Shown here piece by piece: positions 36,005-44,327 of a stretch of DNA of 64,000 nucleotides. The notes under the pieces were generated by a model that was not told the origin of the DNA, ran no database searches, and saw only the letters and a list, made by a program, of their open reading frames with translations. Origin of the DNA: Spirochaetaceae bacterium (lineage in GTDB: Bacteria; Spirochaetota; Spirochaetia; Treponematales; Breznakiellaceae); contig JAITKV010000049.1 of assembly GCA_031278215.1 (NCBI GenBank), positions 1 through 64,000 on the forward strand, given 5' to 3'. A program made the position numbers and the translations under genes. Numbering within the stretch: position 1 is the first letter of the stretch; each line of letters starts with the position of its first letter.

Positions 36005-36349
36005 ATGATGGCTAAAATTGTCTACGTTGATCAGGAAGACGGGAAAAGGCGGGTCATGGACAACAAAAAGCTTTATGCCAGGCTTTTAACCAAATTTAAA
36101 GACGAAACCCGGATCGAGCCTATCTTTGCGGCTCTTGATGCGGGAAACTATGAAGAGGCCCAGGGGCTTGCCCATACGCTTAAGGGGGTAACCGCAAACC
36201 TTTCCATTATAGGGCTGCATGCCAAGGTGGTGGAATTGGAAGCCCAAATTAAAGCAAGGTCCGTAAAGCCCAAGACCGTGAAAGCAGTTAAGACCGTCTT
36301 TGCCCAGACTCTGCCGGAACTGGAAAGGGTTATTGAGGAAAATGGCTAG
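36005..36349 (+). CDS. Stand-alone HPt phosphotransfer protein
   Basis: 114 residues, four-helix HPt with the phospho-His in GLAHTLKGVTANLSIIGLHAK (about residue 58) followed by the conserved LKG. Start 36005 or 36008 (ATGATG). It would accept phosphate from the receiver of the hybrid kinase and pass it on. The next gene starts inside its last codons (8-base overlap). Confidence 0.9.
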   Translation: MMAKIVYVDQEDGKRRVMDNKKLYARLLTKFKDETRIEPIFAALDAGNYEEAQGLAHTLKGVTANLSIIGLHAKVVELEAQIKARSVKPKTVKAVKTVFAQTLPELERVIEENG

Positions 36350-37409
36350 GGTAAAAGACCTTCCCCTGGTATTGGTGGTTGATGATGTAGAGATGAACCG
36401 CCTTATACTGGAAGAGATCCTTAAGGACGGGTATACCATTCTTACCGCCGAAAACGGCAAAAGGGCGCTGGAAGTACTTAAGACCACGACGGTGATCCCT
36501 AAAATTATCCTGCTGGACGTATTCATGCCCGAAATGAACGGCTATGAACTTTTAAAAGTTCTAAAGTCCGATGAATCCTTTAAGCGTATTCCTGTTATTT
36601 TTATCACCACCTCTGATTCCGAAAGCGAAGCCCTTACCGCAGGGGCGGTAGATTTTATCAGCAAGCCCTTTCTGCCGGAGATAGTAAAACTCCGGGTAAA
36701 AAATCAGGTGGAGCTTAAAAATTACAGCGACAACCTGGAACAAATGGTCGCGGAAAAAACCGCCGAGGCCACTTCTACCCTGGACAATACCCTTCAGGCC
36801 ATTGCCAACATCATTGAGTACCGTAATCTGGAATCGGGAAGCCATGTTAAGCGGACCCAGTTTTTTTGCCAAGCCTTAATTGAATATCTTATTGAATCCA
36901 ACTCTCCCTATGCAGAGTCCCTTAAGGCCATGCATCCGGATATCATTGTCAAGGCCATGGCCCTTCACGATGTGGGTAAAATCGGAATTCCCGATAAAAT
37001 TCTGCTAAAACCGGGAAAGCTTGATCCGGACGAATACGAGATCATGAAAACCCACGCCACCGTGGGCAAGAATATTATTAAAGAAATGATGAAGGCGGTT
37101 GCAGACAAGGACTCCATTTACCTTCGTCACTGCTATGATATAACCTATTCCCACCATGAACGGTACGACGGCAAAGGCTATCCCCAGGGCTTAAAGGGAA
37201 CCGACATTCCCCTGTCGGCCCGCCTTGCGGCCCTTTCGGACGTATACGACGCCCTGGTTTGCGCCAGGGTATACAAGGCCGCCATGTCGTATGAAGAGGC
37301 GCTTAAAATTATCAGCGACGGCCGGGGCACCCAGTTTGACCCCATTCTTACCGATGCGGTTATTCAGATCCAGGACCGGTTTAAGGAAATTTCCCAGAAC
37401 TATAGATAG
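36342..37409 (+). CDS. Receiver/HD-GYP c-di-GMP phosphodiesterase
   Basis: 355 residues from ATG 36342, which follows GAGGAAA. Receiver domain (about 5-125; Asp in IILLDVFMPEMNGYE, Lys in ISKPFLP), then HD-GYP (about 145-345). That carries the HD in MALHDVGKIGIPDKILLKPGKL and the second motif HHERYDGKGYPQGLKG. The family breaks down cyclic di-GMP. It is the probable output of the FIST-kinase-HPt relay. A strong hairpin follows at 37433. Confidence 0.93.
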   Translation: MARVKDLPLVLVVDDVEMNRLILEEILKDGYTILTAENGKRALEVLKTTTVIPKIILLDVFMPEMNGYELLKVLKSDESFKRIPVIFITTSDSESEALTAGAVDFISKPFLPEIVKLRVKNQVELKNYSDNLEQMVAEKTAEATSTLDNTLQAIANIIEYRNLESGSHVKRTQFFCQALIEYLIESNSPYAESLKAMHPDIIVKAMALHDVGKIGIPDKILLKPGKLDPDEYEIMKTHATVGKNIIKEMMKAVADKDSIYLRHCYDITYSHHERYDGKGYPQGLKGTDIPLSARLAALSDVYDALVCARVYKAAMSYEEALKIISDGRGTQFDPILTDAVIQIQDRFKEISQNYR

Positions 37410-37432
37410 GCCCCGCCAATCCCCTGCCGCGG

Positions 37433-37464
37433 CCCTTTGATCCCGCGTCCGCCGGATCAAAGGG
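37433..37464. terminator. Strong hairpin between HD-GYP gene and tmRNA
   Basis: CCCTTTGATCC (37433-37443) and GGATCAAAGGG (37454-37464), 11-bp perfect stem with a 10-base loop, followed by GGTTTTG. It lies between two convergent genes and can end both. Confidence 0.75.
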
Positions 37465-37492
37465 CGGTTTTGCGCCAAGGGCCGGGCGGCCC

Positions 37493-37853
37493 TGGAGGTG
37501 GCGGGAATTGAACCCGCGTCCTAATACGCGGCACACAGACATCTACAGGTTTAGCCGCCTGTTAAATTGTCGGGAAAGGCTTGGCTAGACAGCACGCGGC
37601 CCCTCCGTATTCCGGGTAATCTTACCGTTTCCCCTCCGGACGCGAAGAAACAGCCAGCCTTGTTTGCGACGGAAATTCGGCCCCTCAAGGCGGCGGGGCC
37701 GGTTTCCGCGTTCCCGCGCTTACGCGGCGAGAGCGTAACTGTCGTTGTCGGCAGTTAAATTTTTTGCCGAGTTAAGGAGATCGGCATGGACTTTCGTCCG
37801 CTCCACCTGCAGCCTGTATCCCGAACCGTACCAGTCGAAACCGGTGCACCCCC
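37493..37853 (-). ncRNA. ssrA: Transfer-messenger RNA (tmRNA)
   Basis: About 361 bases. The 5' end GGGGGTG (37853-37847) pairs with CACCTCC (37500-37494), followed by discriminator A (37493). CCA is not encoded. The T-arm reads GGGTTCAATTCCC, typical of tmRNA. The tag frame runs from 37767 to the stop at 37720 and encodes AKNLTADNDSYALAA, ending in the protease-recognised ALAA. Rescues stalled ribosomes with SmpB. ClpC elsewhere in the window may help degrade tagged proteins. No plus-strand protein gene is supported here. Confidence 0.95.
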
Positions 37854-37861
37854 ATTCTTAT

Positions 37862-37890
37862 AGTATACTCATCCGCGGGCGGTAAATCAA
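37862..37890 (-). promoter_or_regulatory. ssrA promoter
   Basis: Minus strand: TTGATT (37885-37890), 17-bp spacer, TATACT (37862-37867), 8 bases before the first G of tmRNA. Confidence 0.7.
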
Positions 37891-38000
37891 GGTCCCATGG
37901 TTTGGCTCTGTATAGTATAGCGCCCCGCCCGATAGCGCCCGGTATAAAATTTTACATCCCTCAAAATTTTCTCCAAATCCAAAGGGGGGCTAGATAATTC

Positions 38001-38029
38001 TTGATATTTGATGAAATTAAGGTTATTTT
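38001..38029 (+). promoter_or_regulatory. Promoter of the hypothetical gene at 38039
   Basis: TTGATA (38001-38006), 17-bp spacer, TATTTT (38024-38029). ATG 38030 directly abuts the -10, ATG 38039 follows after 9 bases and is the better start; either way the message is leaderless or nearly so. Confidence 0.4.
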
Positions 38030-38038
38030 ATGTGTATC

Positions 38039-39046
38039 ATGACACTTGATACAATAGAGAAGCGAAACCCCCATGTTTTGCATTCCACCGGCGAGGACCT
38101 TTCTTTTTTAAATGAATTTGAGGTATCCCTGGTGCAGAACGCCGAAGCCCTGCTGGATACGAAAAATCCATCGGAGGCAAAAATTGTCAGGCGCCGCTTT
38201 GACTGTCTTAGATCCTTTGGCGCCACCGTTGCGCTTTTTCCCACTATTCGGGAAAATCAAATGCTTAGGGGCTGTGTCCGGAATGAACAGCAGCTTATCA
38301 AGGCGCTGGTGGGGCTTGCCCCGTCTTCTCATCTGCTCCGGATCCCCGCCCGGATCCAGGCGGTCCGGAGTTTTTTAGTAACCAAGTTCCACAGTTTTTC
38401 CCTGTTAAGCAAAATTTTGCCGCCGGATTCCGGTCTGCATAAATCGGTCCGTTCTGTTCTTTTTTCTACCATGTTTGTCATTATGATAGAGGATGTTTAT
38501 TTTTCATGTCTGGACAAACCTTCTTTCCCCGAAGACATTAAGGCGCGGCTGGCGGATGAACTTATTTCGCTCTGGGATTCCGGCGCCGAACCGGCCATGA
38601 TTCGCCATTTTTCCGCCCTGGAAACCCTGTGGCAGGTTAGGAACGATTCGCCCCCCAGTTTTGGAACCATGGACGGCACCAGCGAACTGCTTCGTATTTC
38701 TATGGACATGGAAGAAGTATGGCATGATTTTCTGCTGAACCAATCGGCCAATGAAGAAACACAATGGGCCCTGGATGAATTTCTTTTTGGCCTTTCATAT
38801 GAAGAACTGCTGGCGGTGCGCTTTCGGCTTAGGCGTTTTGGGATTAACGCGGTGGATTTTAACGAGATCCGTTCTTATTTGGGAACAACTCCCGCATACA
38901 CTAAAATCGACGATTCCGATCCCCGGTATATTTATGATTTTTACGTTGAACGCAAAGAGGCGACGCTGTTCCGTAAACGCCTTAACACCCCCGGCCCCCG
39001 GAAAACCCTGGAAGAAATATACCTCGAATACCGCATGACCCTGTAG
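38039..39046 (+). CDS. Hypothetical protein, cytoplasmic, no known domain
   Basis: 335 residues from ATG 38039 (MTLDTIEKRN); an in-frame ATG three codons earlier is inside the promoter. Rich in Leu, Phe and Arg with no signal or membrane helix. I do not recognise any motif. The central part (GATVALFPTIRENQMLRGCVRNEQQLIKALVGL) and the C-terminal DPRYIYDFYVERKEATLFRKRLNTPGP look well ordered. It stands alone between tmRNA and the convergent chemoreceptor-like gene. Probably lineage-specific. Confidence 0.7.
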   Translation: MTLDTIEKRNPHVLHSTGEDLSFLNEFEVSLVQNAEALLDTKNPSEAKIVRRRFDCLRSFGATVALFPTIRENQMLRGCVRNEQQLIKALVGLAPSSHLLRIPARIQAVRSFLVTKFHSFSLLSKILPPDSGLHKSVRSVLFSTMFVIMIEDVYFSCLDKPSFPEDIKARLADELISLWDSGAEPAMIRHFSALETLWQVRNDSPPSFGTMDGTSELLRISMDMEEVWHDFLLNQSANEETQWALDEFLFGLSYEELLAVRFRLRRFGINAVDFNEIRSYLGTTPAYTKIDDSDPRYIYDFYVERKEATLFRKRLNTPGPRKTLEEIYLEYRMTL

Positions 39047-39103
39047 CCCTGCAGGATCCGCCGTTCCGCCAAAACCTTCCGCGGCCCGAATAGGCGAAGG
39101 CCG

Positions 39104-40771
39104 TCATACCGTCCGGGGCGGTTCTTTTACCCTAACCGCCCTGCTGTCCGAAATCCGAACACTTGGGGCGTTCTGCGGCGGTTCCCCGGAACCCGGTGCG
39201 GCGGCGTGCTCCGGCGGTTTCCCGAAGCCCGGCGCTGCGGCGTGCGGCGGTTCCCCGGCGCCCGGTACGGCGGCGAGTTCCGGCGGTTCTTCGGCGCCCG
39301 GTGCGGCGGCGAGTTCCGGCGGTTCCCCGAAAGCCGGCGCTGCGGCGTGCGGCGGTTCCCCGGCGCCCGGTGCGGCTGCGTGTTCCGGCGGTTCCCCGGA
39401 ACCCGGTGCGGCGGCGTGTTCCGGCGGTTTTCCGAAAGCCGGTGCGGCGGTCTGCAGTGGTTCCCCGAAACCCGGCGCGGCAGCGTGTTCCGGCGTCTTT
39501 TTTTCTTCTTCCACCAGGGCGCGGATGGAACTAGTAAGGCATCCGGCGTCTTCCACGGCTTTTTCCAATTCCGTTTTTAGCCGGGTATATTCCGGCTCGT
39601 ATTTCTCCGTGATCCGGGTAAGCTGTTCCGCCAGCGCCGCGGCGTATTCCCGCCACTCCGTAAGATCCGGGCCGCTGCCGGGGGCCCCTGCGGGGCTGCG
39701 GGAATATTCGGAAGAAAGGGCGGTTAAAAACTGCCCGATTGTCCCCACGGTCCGCCCGGTTTTTTCCATGGTTTTTGACAGGGCTTCTCCGGCTATTACT
39801 CCGGCCTTTGCTTTTTCCCCTATGGTTTTAACTTCCACCTGGATCTGCTTGGCGTTGGTTTCGGTGGATTCGGCAAGTTTTTTTATTTCTTCCGCGACCA
39901 CCGCAAAGCCCGCCCCGGCGGATCCGGCGTGGGCGCTTTCTATGGCGGCGTTCATGGACAGTATGTTGGTCTGGGCGGAGATGCGGTTTATCATTCCCGC
40001 AAGGCCGGTAATTTTTTCCATGCTCCCCGCAATGCCGTTTATAAGTTCCCTTACCGCCTTGCTTTGAATGGTTCCTTCGGCGATCTTCATTTGAAGCTCA
40101 TCGGTCCCGCGAAGGGCCCCGGCAAATTCCGCGGTCCCGGCGGTACTTTTTTTCGCGGAGGGCTCCGGCGGGGCTAAGGATTCCATCCGGGGCTTTCCCA
40201 AAACTTCAGTCATCTGTATCCGGATTTCTTCCACCGTATCCAGGGCGTTTTTAAGGGCCCCCTCAATGGCCGGTGTTTTATCCGCGATTTGCTCCAGGCT
40301 GTTTCTGGTTTGGCCGGCCCTTTGCCTAGCCCGGGATCTGATGTCCTGCAGCTCCTCCAGGGCCCTTTCGCTTTCCGCGTGCTTGTTTGTAACTTTGGCA
40401 AGCTCTTCCCGGAGCAGGGTCTTTTCATCCTCGAGCCGGGCCTTTTCCGCATTAAGCTGTTCTTTTTCTTCCCATGCCCGTGTTGTTTCGGCCCGGAGGG
40501 TCCGCAGAAGGGCAAAAAGGACCGTAAGCCCCAGCAGCACGATACAGGTTTCTCCCAGGGCAATGCGAAGGATCCCGATTCCGCCCTGGTTCTGTACCGC
40601 GGCGCCGTCTATGGACCGAAAGAACGGGTAAGTTAAGGCCCATGAAGCGGCTACGGCCGCCAGGATCATAAGGGCCGCGGCAAAAAACGGTATTTTTATC
40701 TTCATTCGCGGCGGGCTTTGGGGCTCTGGAACCCGCCCCTCGGCGGGGGGGCCTTGGGTGGAAAGGTTCAT
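39104..40771 (-). CDS. Chemoreceptor-like (MCP signalling domain) protein with proline-rich repeat tail
   Basis: 555 residues. Two membrane helices near the N-terminus ([18 protein letters not shown] and [20 protein letters not shown]) enclose only about 30 periplasmic residues, so there is no ligand-binding domain. A coiled coil follows, then the MCP hairpin tip region [23 protein letters not shown] and [23 protein letters not shown]. The last 130 residues are about ten copies of a 12-residue Gly-Glu-Pro-Pro-x-x-Ala-Ala-Ala-Pro unit. It overlaps the dCMP deaminase stop by 4 bases and shares its promoter. Confidence 0.88.
   Translation of the reverse strand: MNLSTQGPPAEGRVPEPQSPPRMKIKIPFFAAALMILAAVAASWALTYPFFRSIDGAAVQNQGGIGILRIALGETCIVLLGLTVLFALLRTLRAETTRAWEEKEQLNAEKARLEDEKTLLREELAKVTNKHAESERALEELQDIRSRARQRAGQTRNSLEQIADKTPAIEGALKNALDTVEEIRIQMTEVLGKPRMESLAPPEPSAKKSTAGTAEFAGALRGTDELQMKIAEGTIQSKAVRELINGIAGSMEKITGLAGMINRISAQTNILSMNAAIESAHAGSAGAGFAVVAEEIKKLAESTETNAKQIQVEVKTIGEKAKAGVIAGEALSKTMEKTGRTVGTIGQFLTALSSEYSRSPAGAPGSGPDLTEWREYAAALAEQLTRITEKYEPEYTRLKTELEKAVEDAGCLTSSIRALVEEEKKTPEHAAAPGFGEPLQTAAPAFGKPPEHAAAPGSGEPPEHAAAPGAGEPPHAAAPAFGEPPELAAAPGAEEPPELAAVPGAGEPPHAAAPGFGKPPEHAAAPGSGEPPQNAPSVRISDSRAVRVKEPPRTV
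39163..39495 (-). repeat. 36-bp coding tandem repeats in the chemoreceptor-like gene
   Basis: About nine to ten degenerate 36-bp units encoding [12 protein letters not shown] variants ([36 protein letters not shown]). All length changes are multiples of three, so the frame is kept. The opposite strand shows an open frame of Arg/Val/Pro repeats that is only its mirror. Confidence 0.85.
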
Positions 40772-41271
40772 TGGCCGTCGTATTCCTGTACTTCCTGGTG
40801 TATGTATTCCAGTTTAATGCCCGCCATGGTAAACATCGCTTCGGAATCTGCCGCATCGTGGTAGCGGCGCTGGCAGACCACCCTGACTATGCCGCAGTTA
40901 ATAATCAGCATGGCGCAGGTCCTGCAGGGGGTCATCCGGCAGTACAGGGTACCCCCGTTGACGGCAATTCCCCGCTTCGCGGCCTGGCATAGTGCATTTT
41001 GCTCCGCATGGACGGTTCTAACACAATGGGTGGTAACACTGCCGTCTTCGTGGACCAGTTGTTTAAACTGGTGTCCCACTTCATCACAGTGGGGCAGCCC
41101 CGCAGGGGCTCCCACATAGCCGGTAACCAGGATCTGGTTGTCCCGGGCAATAACACAGCCGGATCGCCCCCGGTTACAGGTGGCCCGTTTGGAAATGGCT
41201 TCGCAGACTTCCATAAAGTATTCGTCCCAACTGGGGCGGCGGTACTTTTCGGGGGGAGGGTTTATTTCCAT
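40768..41271 (-). CDS. Deoxycytidylate (dCMP) deaminase
   Basis: 167 residues from ATG 41271 ([23 protein letters not shown]). Zinc deaminase motifs: HAEQNAL (His and Glu) and PCRTCAMLI (two Cys). The ComEB/dCMP deaminase pattern [26 protein letters not shown] is present. It makes dUMP for thymidylate synthesis. The start is taken from the -10 box 6 bases upstream; a longer frame to 41364 runs through the promoter. First gene of an operon with the chemoreceptor-like gene. Confidence 0.93.
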   Translation of the reverse strand: MEINPPPEKYRRPSWDEYFMEVCEAISKRATCNRGRSGCVIARDNQILVTGYVGAPAGLPHCDEVGHQFKQLVHEDGSVTTHCVRTVHAEQNALCQAAKRGIAVNGGTLYCRMTPCRTCAMLIINCGIVRVVCQRRYHDAADSEAMFTMAGIKLEYIHQEVQEYDGQ

Positions 41272-41277
41272 GTTTCT

Positions 41278-41305
41278 ATTGTAACACCTATAGGTTTCTT
41301 GTACA
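41278..41305 (-). promoter_or_regulatory. Promoter of dCMP deaminase (face-to-face with next entry)
   Basis: Minus strand: TGTACA (41300-41305), 16-bp spacer, TACAAT (41278-41283), 6 bases, ATG 41271. Occupies the same 30 bp as the plus-strand promoter at 41279-41307. Confidence 0.6.
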
Positions 41306-41307
41306 GT
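41279..41307 (+). promoter_or_regulatory. Promoter of PfkB-type kinase (face-to-face)
   Basis: TTGTAA (41279-41284), 17-bp spacer, TACAGT (41302-41307), 6 bases, ATG 41314. Each -35 box overlaps the other promoter's -10 box. Confidence 0.65.
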
Positions 41308-41313
41308 AGATTC

Positions 41314-42258
41314 ATGGAAAAGCCCCGCACTTTTCTTACGGTTTGCATGAATCCGACCCTGCAAAAAACCCTTGTCTTTTCCAGGCTAATTCCCGGTAAG
41401 GTAAACCGCACCGCGGTCCACCGGATCGATGTATCCGGCAAGGGGATCAACGTAACCAGGGTCTTGACCCAGTTAAAAAGAGATGCCATTCACCTAACCG
41501 GCTTAGGAGGACCCCTGGGCCCCCTTTTTTTACGCCTCTGTGAACAGGATAGGCTTGCCCTGCGGTGGGTGGAAAGCGGCAGCCCGATCCGGTTTTGTTA
41601 CACCCTGCTCACGGAGGAAGGGGCGGGCCATAGGGTGACGGAACTGGTAGAAGAAGGAGAACCGGTGGCGCCGGGGACCGAAGAAAAATTGCTTGGGGCC
41701 TACGGGGAACTGCTTCCCCTGGTAAAGACGGTGATTATTTCCGGCGCCAAAGCCCGGGGCTATACTGACGCGCTGGTTCCCGAAATGGTCCGTCTGGCCC
41801 GGGCGCAGGAAAAGCGGATTATCCTTGATATCCGGGGAAAGGATCTGCGGCAAAGCATGGTCCACGGGCCCGACATAATTAAACCGAATCTTTTTGAATT
41901 TGCCGGCACCTTTGCGCCGGAGTTTAAGGGCTTGGGGGAACTTTCCGGGGATGAACAGGGTGTTCGGGACAGGATCGCTTCCCTGGCCTTGGAGCTGGCG
42001 GCCCGGTACGGCGGCGAAATTATCCTTTCCCGGGGAACGCTTCCGCTGTGGTATACCTGCCGCGGCGTCTTTACCGAAGCGCCGGTGGAAAAACAAAGGA
42101 CCCTAAACAGTACCGGATCCGGGGACGCCTTTACCGCGGGGCTTGCCGCCGCCCTGGACGGGGGCCTTTCCCTGTCGGACGCAATCGCCGAGGGAATGCG
42201 CTGCGGCAGCCTTAATGCGGGCCTTCTTAAACCGGGGGTAATTGAAGAAACGGTGTAA
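41314..42258 (+). CDS. PfkB-family sugar kinase (1-phosphofructokinase-like)
   Basis: 314 residues from ATG 41314. N-terminal TVCMNPTLQKTLVFSRLIPGKVNR and GKGINVTRVL resemble FruK/LacC. The C-terminal signature NSTGSGDAFTAGLA carries the catalytic Asp and anion hole. Substrate is likely a phosphorylated hexose; fructose 1-phosphate or tagatose 6-phosphate cannot be told apart. No PTS genes nearby. The start is set by the promoter ending 6 bases before; the frame extends upstream to 40999 but that part lies over the deaminase gene. Confidence 0.88.
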   Translation: MEKPRTFLTVCMNPTLQKTLVFSRLIPGKVNRTAVHRIDVSGKGINVTRVLTQLKRDAIHLTGLGGPLGPLFLRLCEQDRLALRWVESGSPIRFCYTLLTEEGAGHRVTELVEEGEPVAPGTEEKLLGAYGELLPLVKTVIISGAKARGYTDALVPEMVRLARAQEKRIILDIRGKDLRQSMVHGPDIIKPNLFEFAGTFAPEFKGLGELSGDEQGVRDRIASLALELAARYGGEIILSRGTLPLWYTCRGVFTEAPVEKQRTLNSTGSGDAFTAGLAAALDGGLSLSDAIAEGMRCGSLNAGLLKPGVIEETV

Positions 42259-42271
42259 GCGGCGGCGGCTT

Positions 42272-42907
42272 TTACCCCTTCCCAAAAAGTAATTGCGAAT
42301 AATAGCGGGGTTCTATTTTTTCTTCCGGGATGCCGATCCTGGCAAGGAATTCCAAAAGCTCCGCCTTGACGGCGGCAAATTCCGCTTCCGCCGGATCGCT
42401 AAGGACCTCCAGTTCCACAAACCAGCCCAGGCGCCTGGAAGGTTCCGGCAGGACGGCGCCGTCCACCTCCGCCAGTTCCGCGCAGATGTTTTCGTATTTC
42501 CATTTCCATCCCCGCTTGCGCTTGCAGACACCCTTTTTTAGCCCCAGCCGCACCAAAAGATCCTCAAAGCCCGATCCGTCGGAGACCTCAAATTCATGTT
42601 CGTCGTTAACCTCGATGTCCCGTTTGTCCGGGCTGGATTTCCGGATTTTATAGGTAACCCAGATTTGTTCCGGGGCCCCGTCTTCGCCGCCGCTATAACG
42701 TTCCCGGCGGACCCGCAGTCCCGATGGGGGCAGGGCCCCGGGCCCTTCCAAGGCGGCTTCCCCCGCGGACCTCTCCGGGGAAAGAAACCAGTACGAGTCT
42801 TCCTTTATAAAGGCGGTTCCCTTTCCCGCAATGCCCTCCAACCGGGCCTTACAGTCCACCTGATCCTCAATCCGGGCCTTCACTTCTATTTCGGTATTGT
42901 TTCCCAT
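42272..42907 (-). CDS. CYTH-domain protein (class IV cyclase/triphosphatase-like)
   Basis: 211 residues from ATG 42907. Signature EIEVKAR (the ExExK motif) at the N-terminus, GLRVRRERY, YKIRKSSPDKRDIEVNDEHEFEV and the late FVELEVL supply the charged tunnel of a CYTH fold. Relatives are adenylate cyclases (CyaB) or inorganic/thiamine triphosphatases. A TATAGT box (42916-42921) ends 8 bases before the ATG and no ribosome site is visible, so it is probably leaderless; ATG 42913 is an alternative. Convergent with the PfkB gene. Confidence 0.85.
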   Translation of the reverse strand: MGNNTEIEVKARIEDQVDCKARLEGIAGKGTAFIKEDSYWFLSPERSAGEAALEGPGALPPSGLRVRRERYSGGEDGAPEQIWVTYKIRKSSPDKRDIEVNDEHEFEVSDGSGFEDLLVRLGLKKGVCKRKRGWKWKYENICAELAEVDGAVLPEPSRRLGWFVELEVLSDPAEAEFAAVKAELLEFLARIGIPEEKIEPRYYSQLLFGKG

Positions 42908-42959
42908 GTGCATCCACTATACCATATAATCGGGAATGTATAGAGTGGCGCTGGGACTG

Positions 42960-43313
42960 GAACGGCGAAACCGGTGATTCAGAGACTGCGGCCGATCCCG
43001 CGGCAGCCACTTCCTCCAGCGAAAGACGGTTGTCAAGATTGCCGGTAGTATGGTCATAACGCGCCATCATAATATAATCAGTTACGGTTCTGATCTTATG
43101 TGCTTGACCCCAATTCAGGACATCGACGGAGCAGTTTTTGTTTTGTTTCATAACCGGACAACTTATTTGGACAGGAATATCATTTTTTATCAATTTTTGA
43201 ATGGCATTCCGGGTTTTTATAAATGATCCGGGAAGATTTGCAATACTGTCATGAATTTCAGGTTCCATGCTGTAAAGGGAGGCCTGTACACTTGACAGGC
43301 GGTTTTCCTTCAT
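42960..43313 (-). pseudogene. Fragment of a radical-SAM/SPASM peptide-modifying enzyme
   Basis: The open frame 42867-43313 shows about 100 residues of clear family sequence: LSSVQASLYSMEPEIHDSI, NAIQKLIKNDIPVQISCPVMK, RTVTDYIMMARYDHTTGNLDNRLSLEEV. This is the middle of the radical-SAM barrel of RiPP-maturase-type proteins. The CxxxCxxC cluster motif upstream and the SPASM domain downstream are missing, and the sequence after LEEV does not continue the family. The gene is therefore truncated at both ends and dead. It starts 7 bases from the divergent WYL regulator. Confidence 0.75.
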
Positions 43314-43319
43314 TAAGCC

Positions 43320-44315
43320 ATGGATACGAGAAAAAACCTGCCCAGAACGGCGCTTGCCCGGATTTACTTTATTGACCAGCAGATTGCGTCGGGGAAATAC
43401 CCCAATGTCAATTATTTGGCAAAGGAATACGAAGCCGGCACGGCGACCATTTACCGCGATATTGAGTATATGCGGGATATGCTCGGCGCCCCTATTGAAT
43501 ACTGCGCGAAAAACCGGGGCTGGTTTTATGCGGAAAAATCCTTTCGCCTGCCCGCCCGCTTTGCCGCGGCCAATGATATGCTGGCCCTGGGCATGGCAAA
43601 GAACCTCCTCTCCCTCTATCGGGATACGCCGCTCTACAATTCGGCCAAACGGCTTTTGGACGATATTACCGCCCCGTTAACAAAAGACAATTTTGAAAAA
43701 GACGATTCCGTCCCCTGGTATGAAAACCGCATTGTTGTCCCGCCCGTGGCCTCCGCCCCGGTTAACCCCGGTACATGGGAGCGCGTCATTTCCGCCATGC
43801 GCGAAAACCGCCTGCTTGCCTTTGAGTATTACGGGATATGGGATGACCGGTATAAGAGCCGGCTGGTCCGGCCCTATCAGCTTCTTTTTGACAACGGGGT
43901 CTGGTTTCTCTACGGGTATGCGGAAGAACGGGCCGGCATCAGGATATTTAATCTTTCCCGGATGAAAAACGTGTCTTTGACCAATGAAACCTTTACACTG
44001 CCTGAGGATTATGATTATATCGCCCGGACCGATGGCAGCTATTTCGGCGTTTTTGCCGGCAAGAAATACCGGTTCAAAATCGCTCTTAATAAAGCCGGCG
44101 CGCAATGGGCCGGGGAACGGAAATGGGCGGCGGATCAGACGATTAAAGAAAAAGATACGGGGTTTATCGTTGAGTTTACGTCGACCCAATACAACCGGGT
44201 GCTTGAATGGGTTCTTTCCCGGGGCGCCGACGCGTATCCCCTTGAGCCTGCGGCGCTGGCATCGGAATGGAAAAAACACGTCCGGGGAATGATGAAAAAG
44301 TTTGAAGGATCATGA
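43320..44315 (+). CDS. YafY-type HTH/WYL-domain transcription regulator
   Basis: 331 residues. N-terminal winged helix (about 10-70; LAKEYEAGTATIYRDIEYMRDMLGAPIEY), WYL domain (about 160-235; ENRLLAFEYYGIWDDRYKSRLVRPYQLLFDNGVWFLYGYAEER) and a C-terminal WCX-like domain. WYL regulators bind nucleic-acid-like or small ligands and often sit in defence or DNA-repair loci. The start has no evident ribosome site; TTGACA occurs at 43292 without a matching -10. Codon choice looks less CCGG-rich than its neighbours, in line with transfer together with the radical-SAM fragment. Confidence 0.88.
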   Translation: MDTRKNLPRTALARIYFIDQQIASGKYPNVNYLAKEYEAGTATIYRDIEYMRDMLGAPIEYCAKNRGWFYAEKSFRLPARFAAANDMLALGMAKNLLSLYRDTPLYNSAKRLLDDITAPLTKDNFEKDDSVPWYENRIVVPPVASAPVNPGTWERVISAMRENRLLAFEYYGIWDDRYKSRLVRPYQLLFDNGVWFLYGYAEERAGIRIFNLSRMKNVSLTNETFTLPEDYDYIARTDGSYFGVFAGKKYRFKIALNKAGAQWAGERKWAADQTIKEKDTGFIVEFTSTQYNRVLEWVLSRGADAYPLEPAALASEWKKHVRGMMKKFEGS

Positions 44316-44327
44316 TTTCCGGTCAAC

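Noticed and set aside
37567-37758. Plus-strand 63-residue open frame
   Set aside because: Lies wholly inside tmRNA on the opposite strand.
39163-39495. CRISPR-like array
   Set aside because: The 36-bp units are contiguous, degenerate, in frame and have no unique spacers. No array was found anywhere in the window, including next to the Cas2-like gene.
39163-39580. Plus-strand open frames of Arg/Val/Pro repeats
   Set aside because: Mirror image of the 36-bp coding repeats of the chemoreceptor-like gene on the minus strand.
40999-41313. 105-residue extension of the PfkB-type kinase
   Set aside because: It is antisense to the dCMP deaminase; the -10 box at 41302-41307 lies downstream of it.
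42867-43313. Intact 148-residue radical-SAM protein
   Set aside because: It lacks the CxxxCxxC cluster motif and the SPASM domain, and the last 45 residues do not belong to the family; recorded as a fragment.
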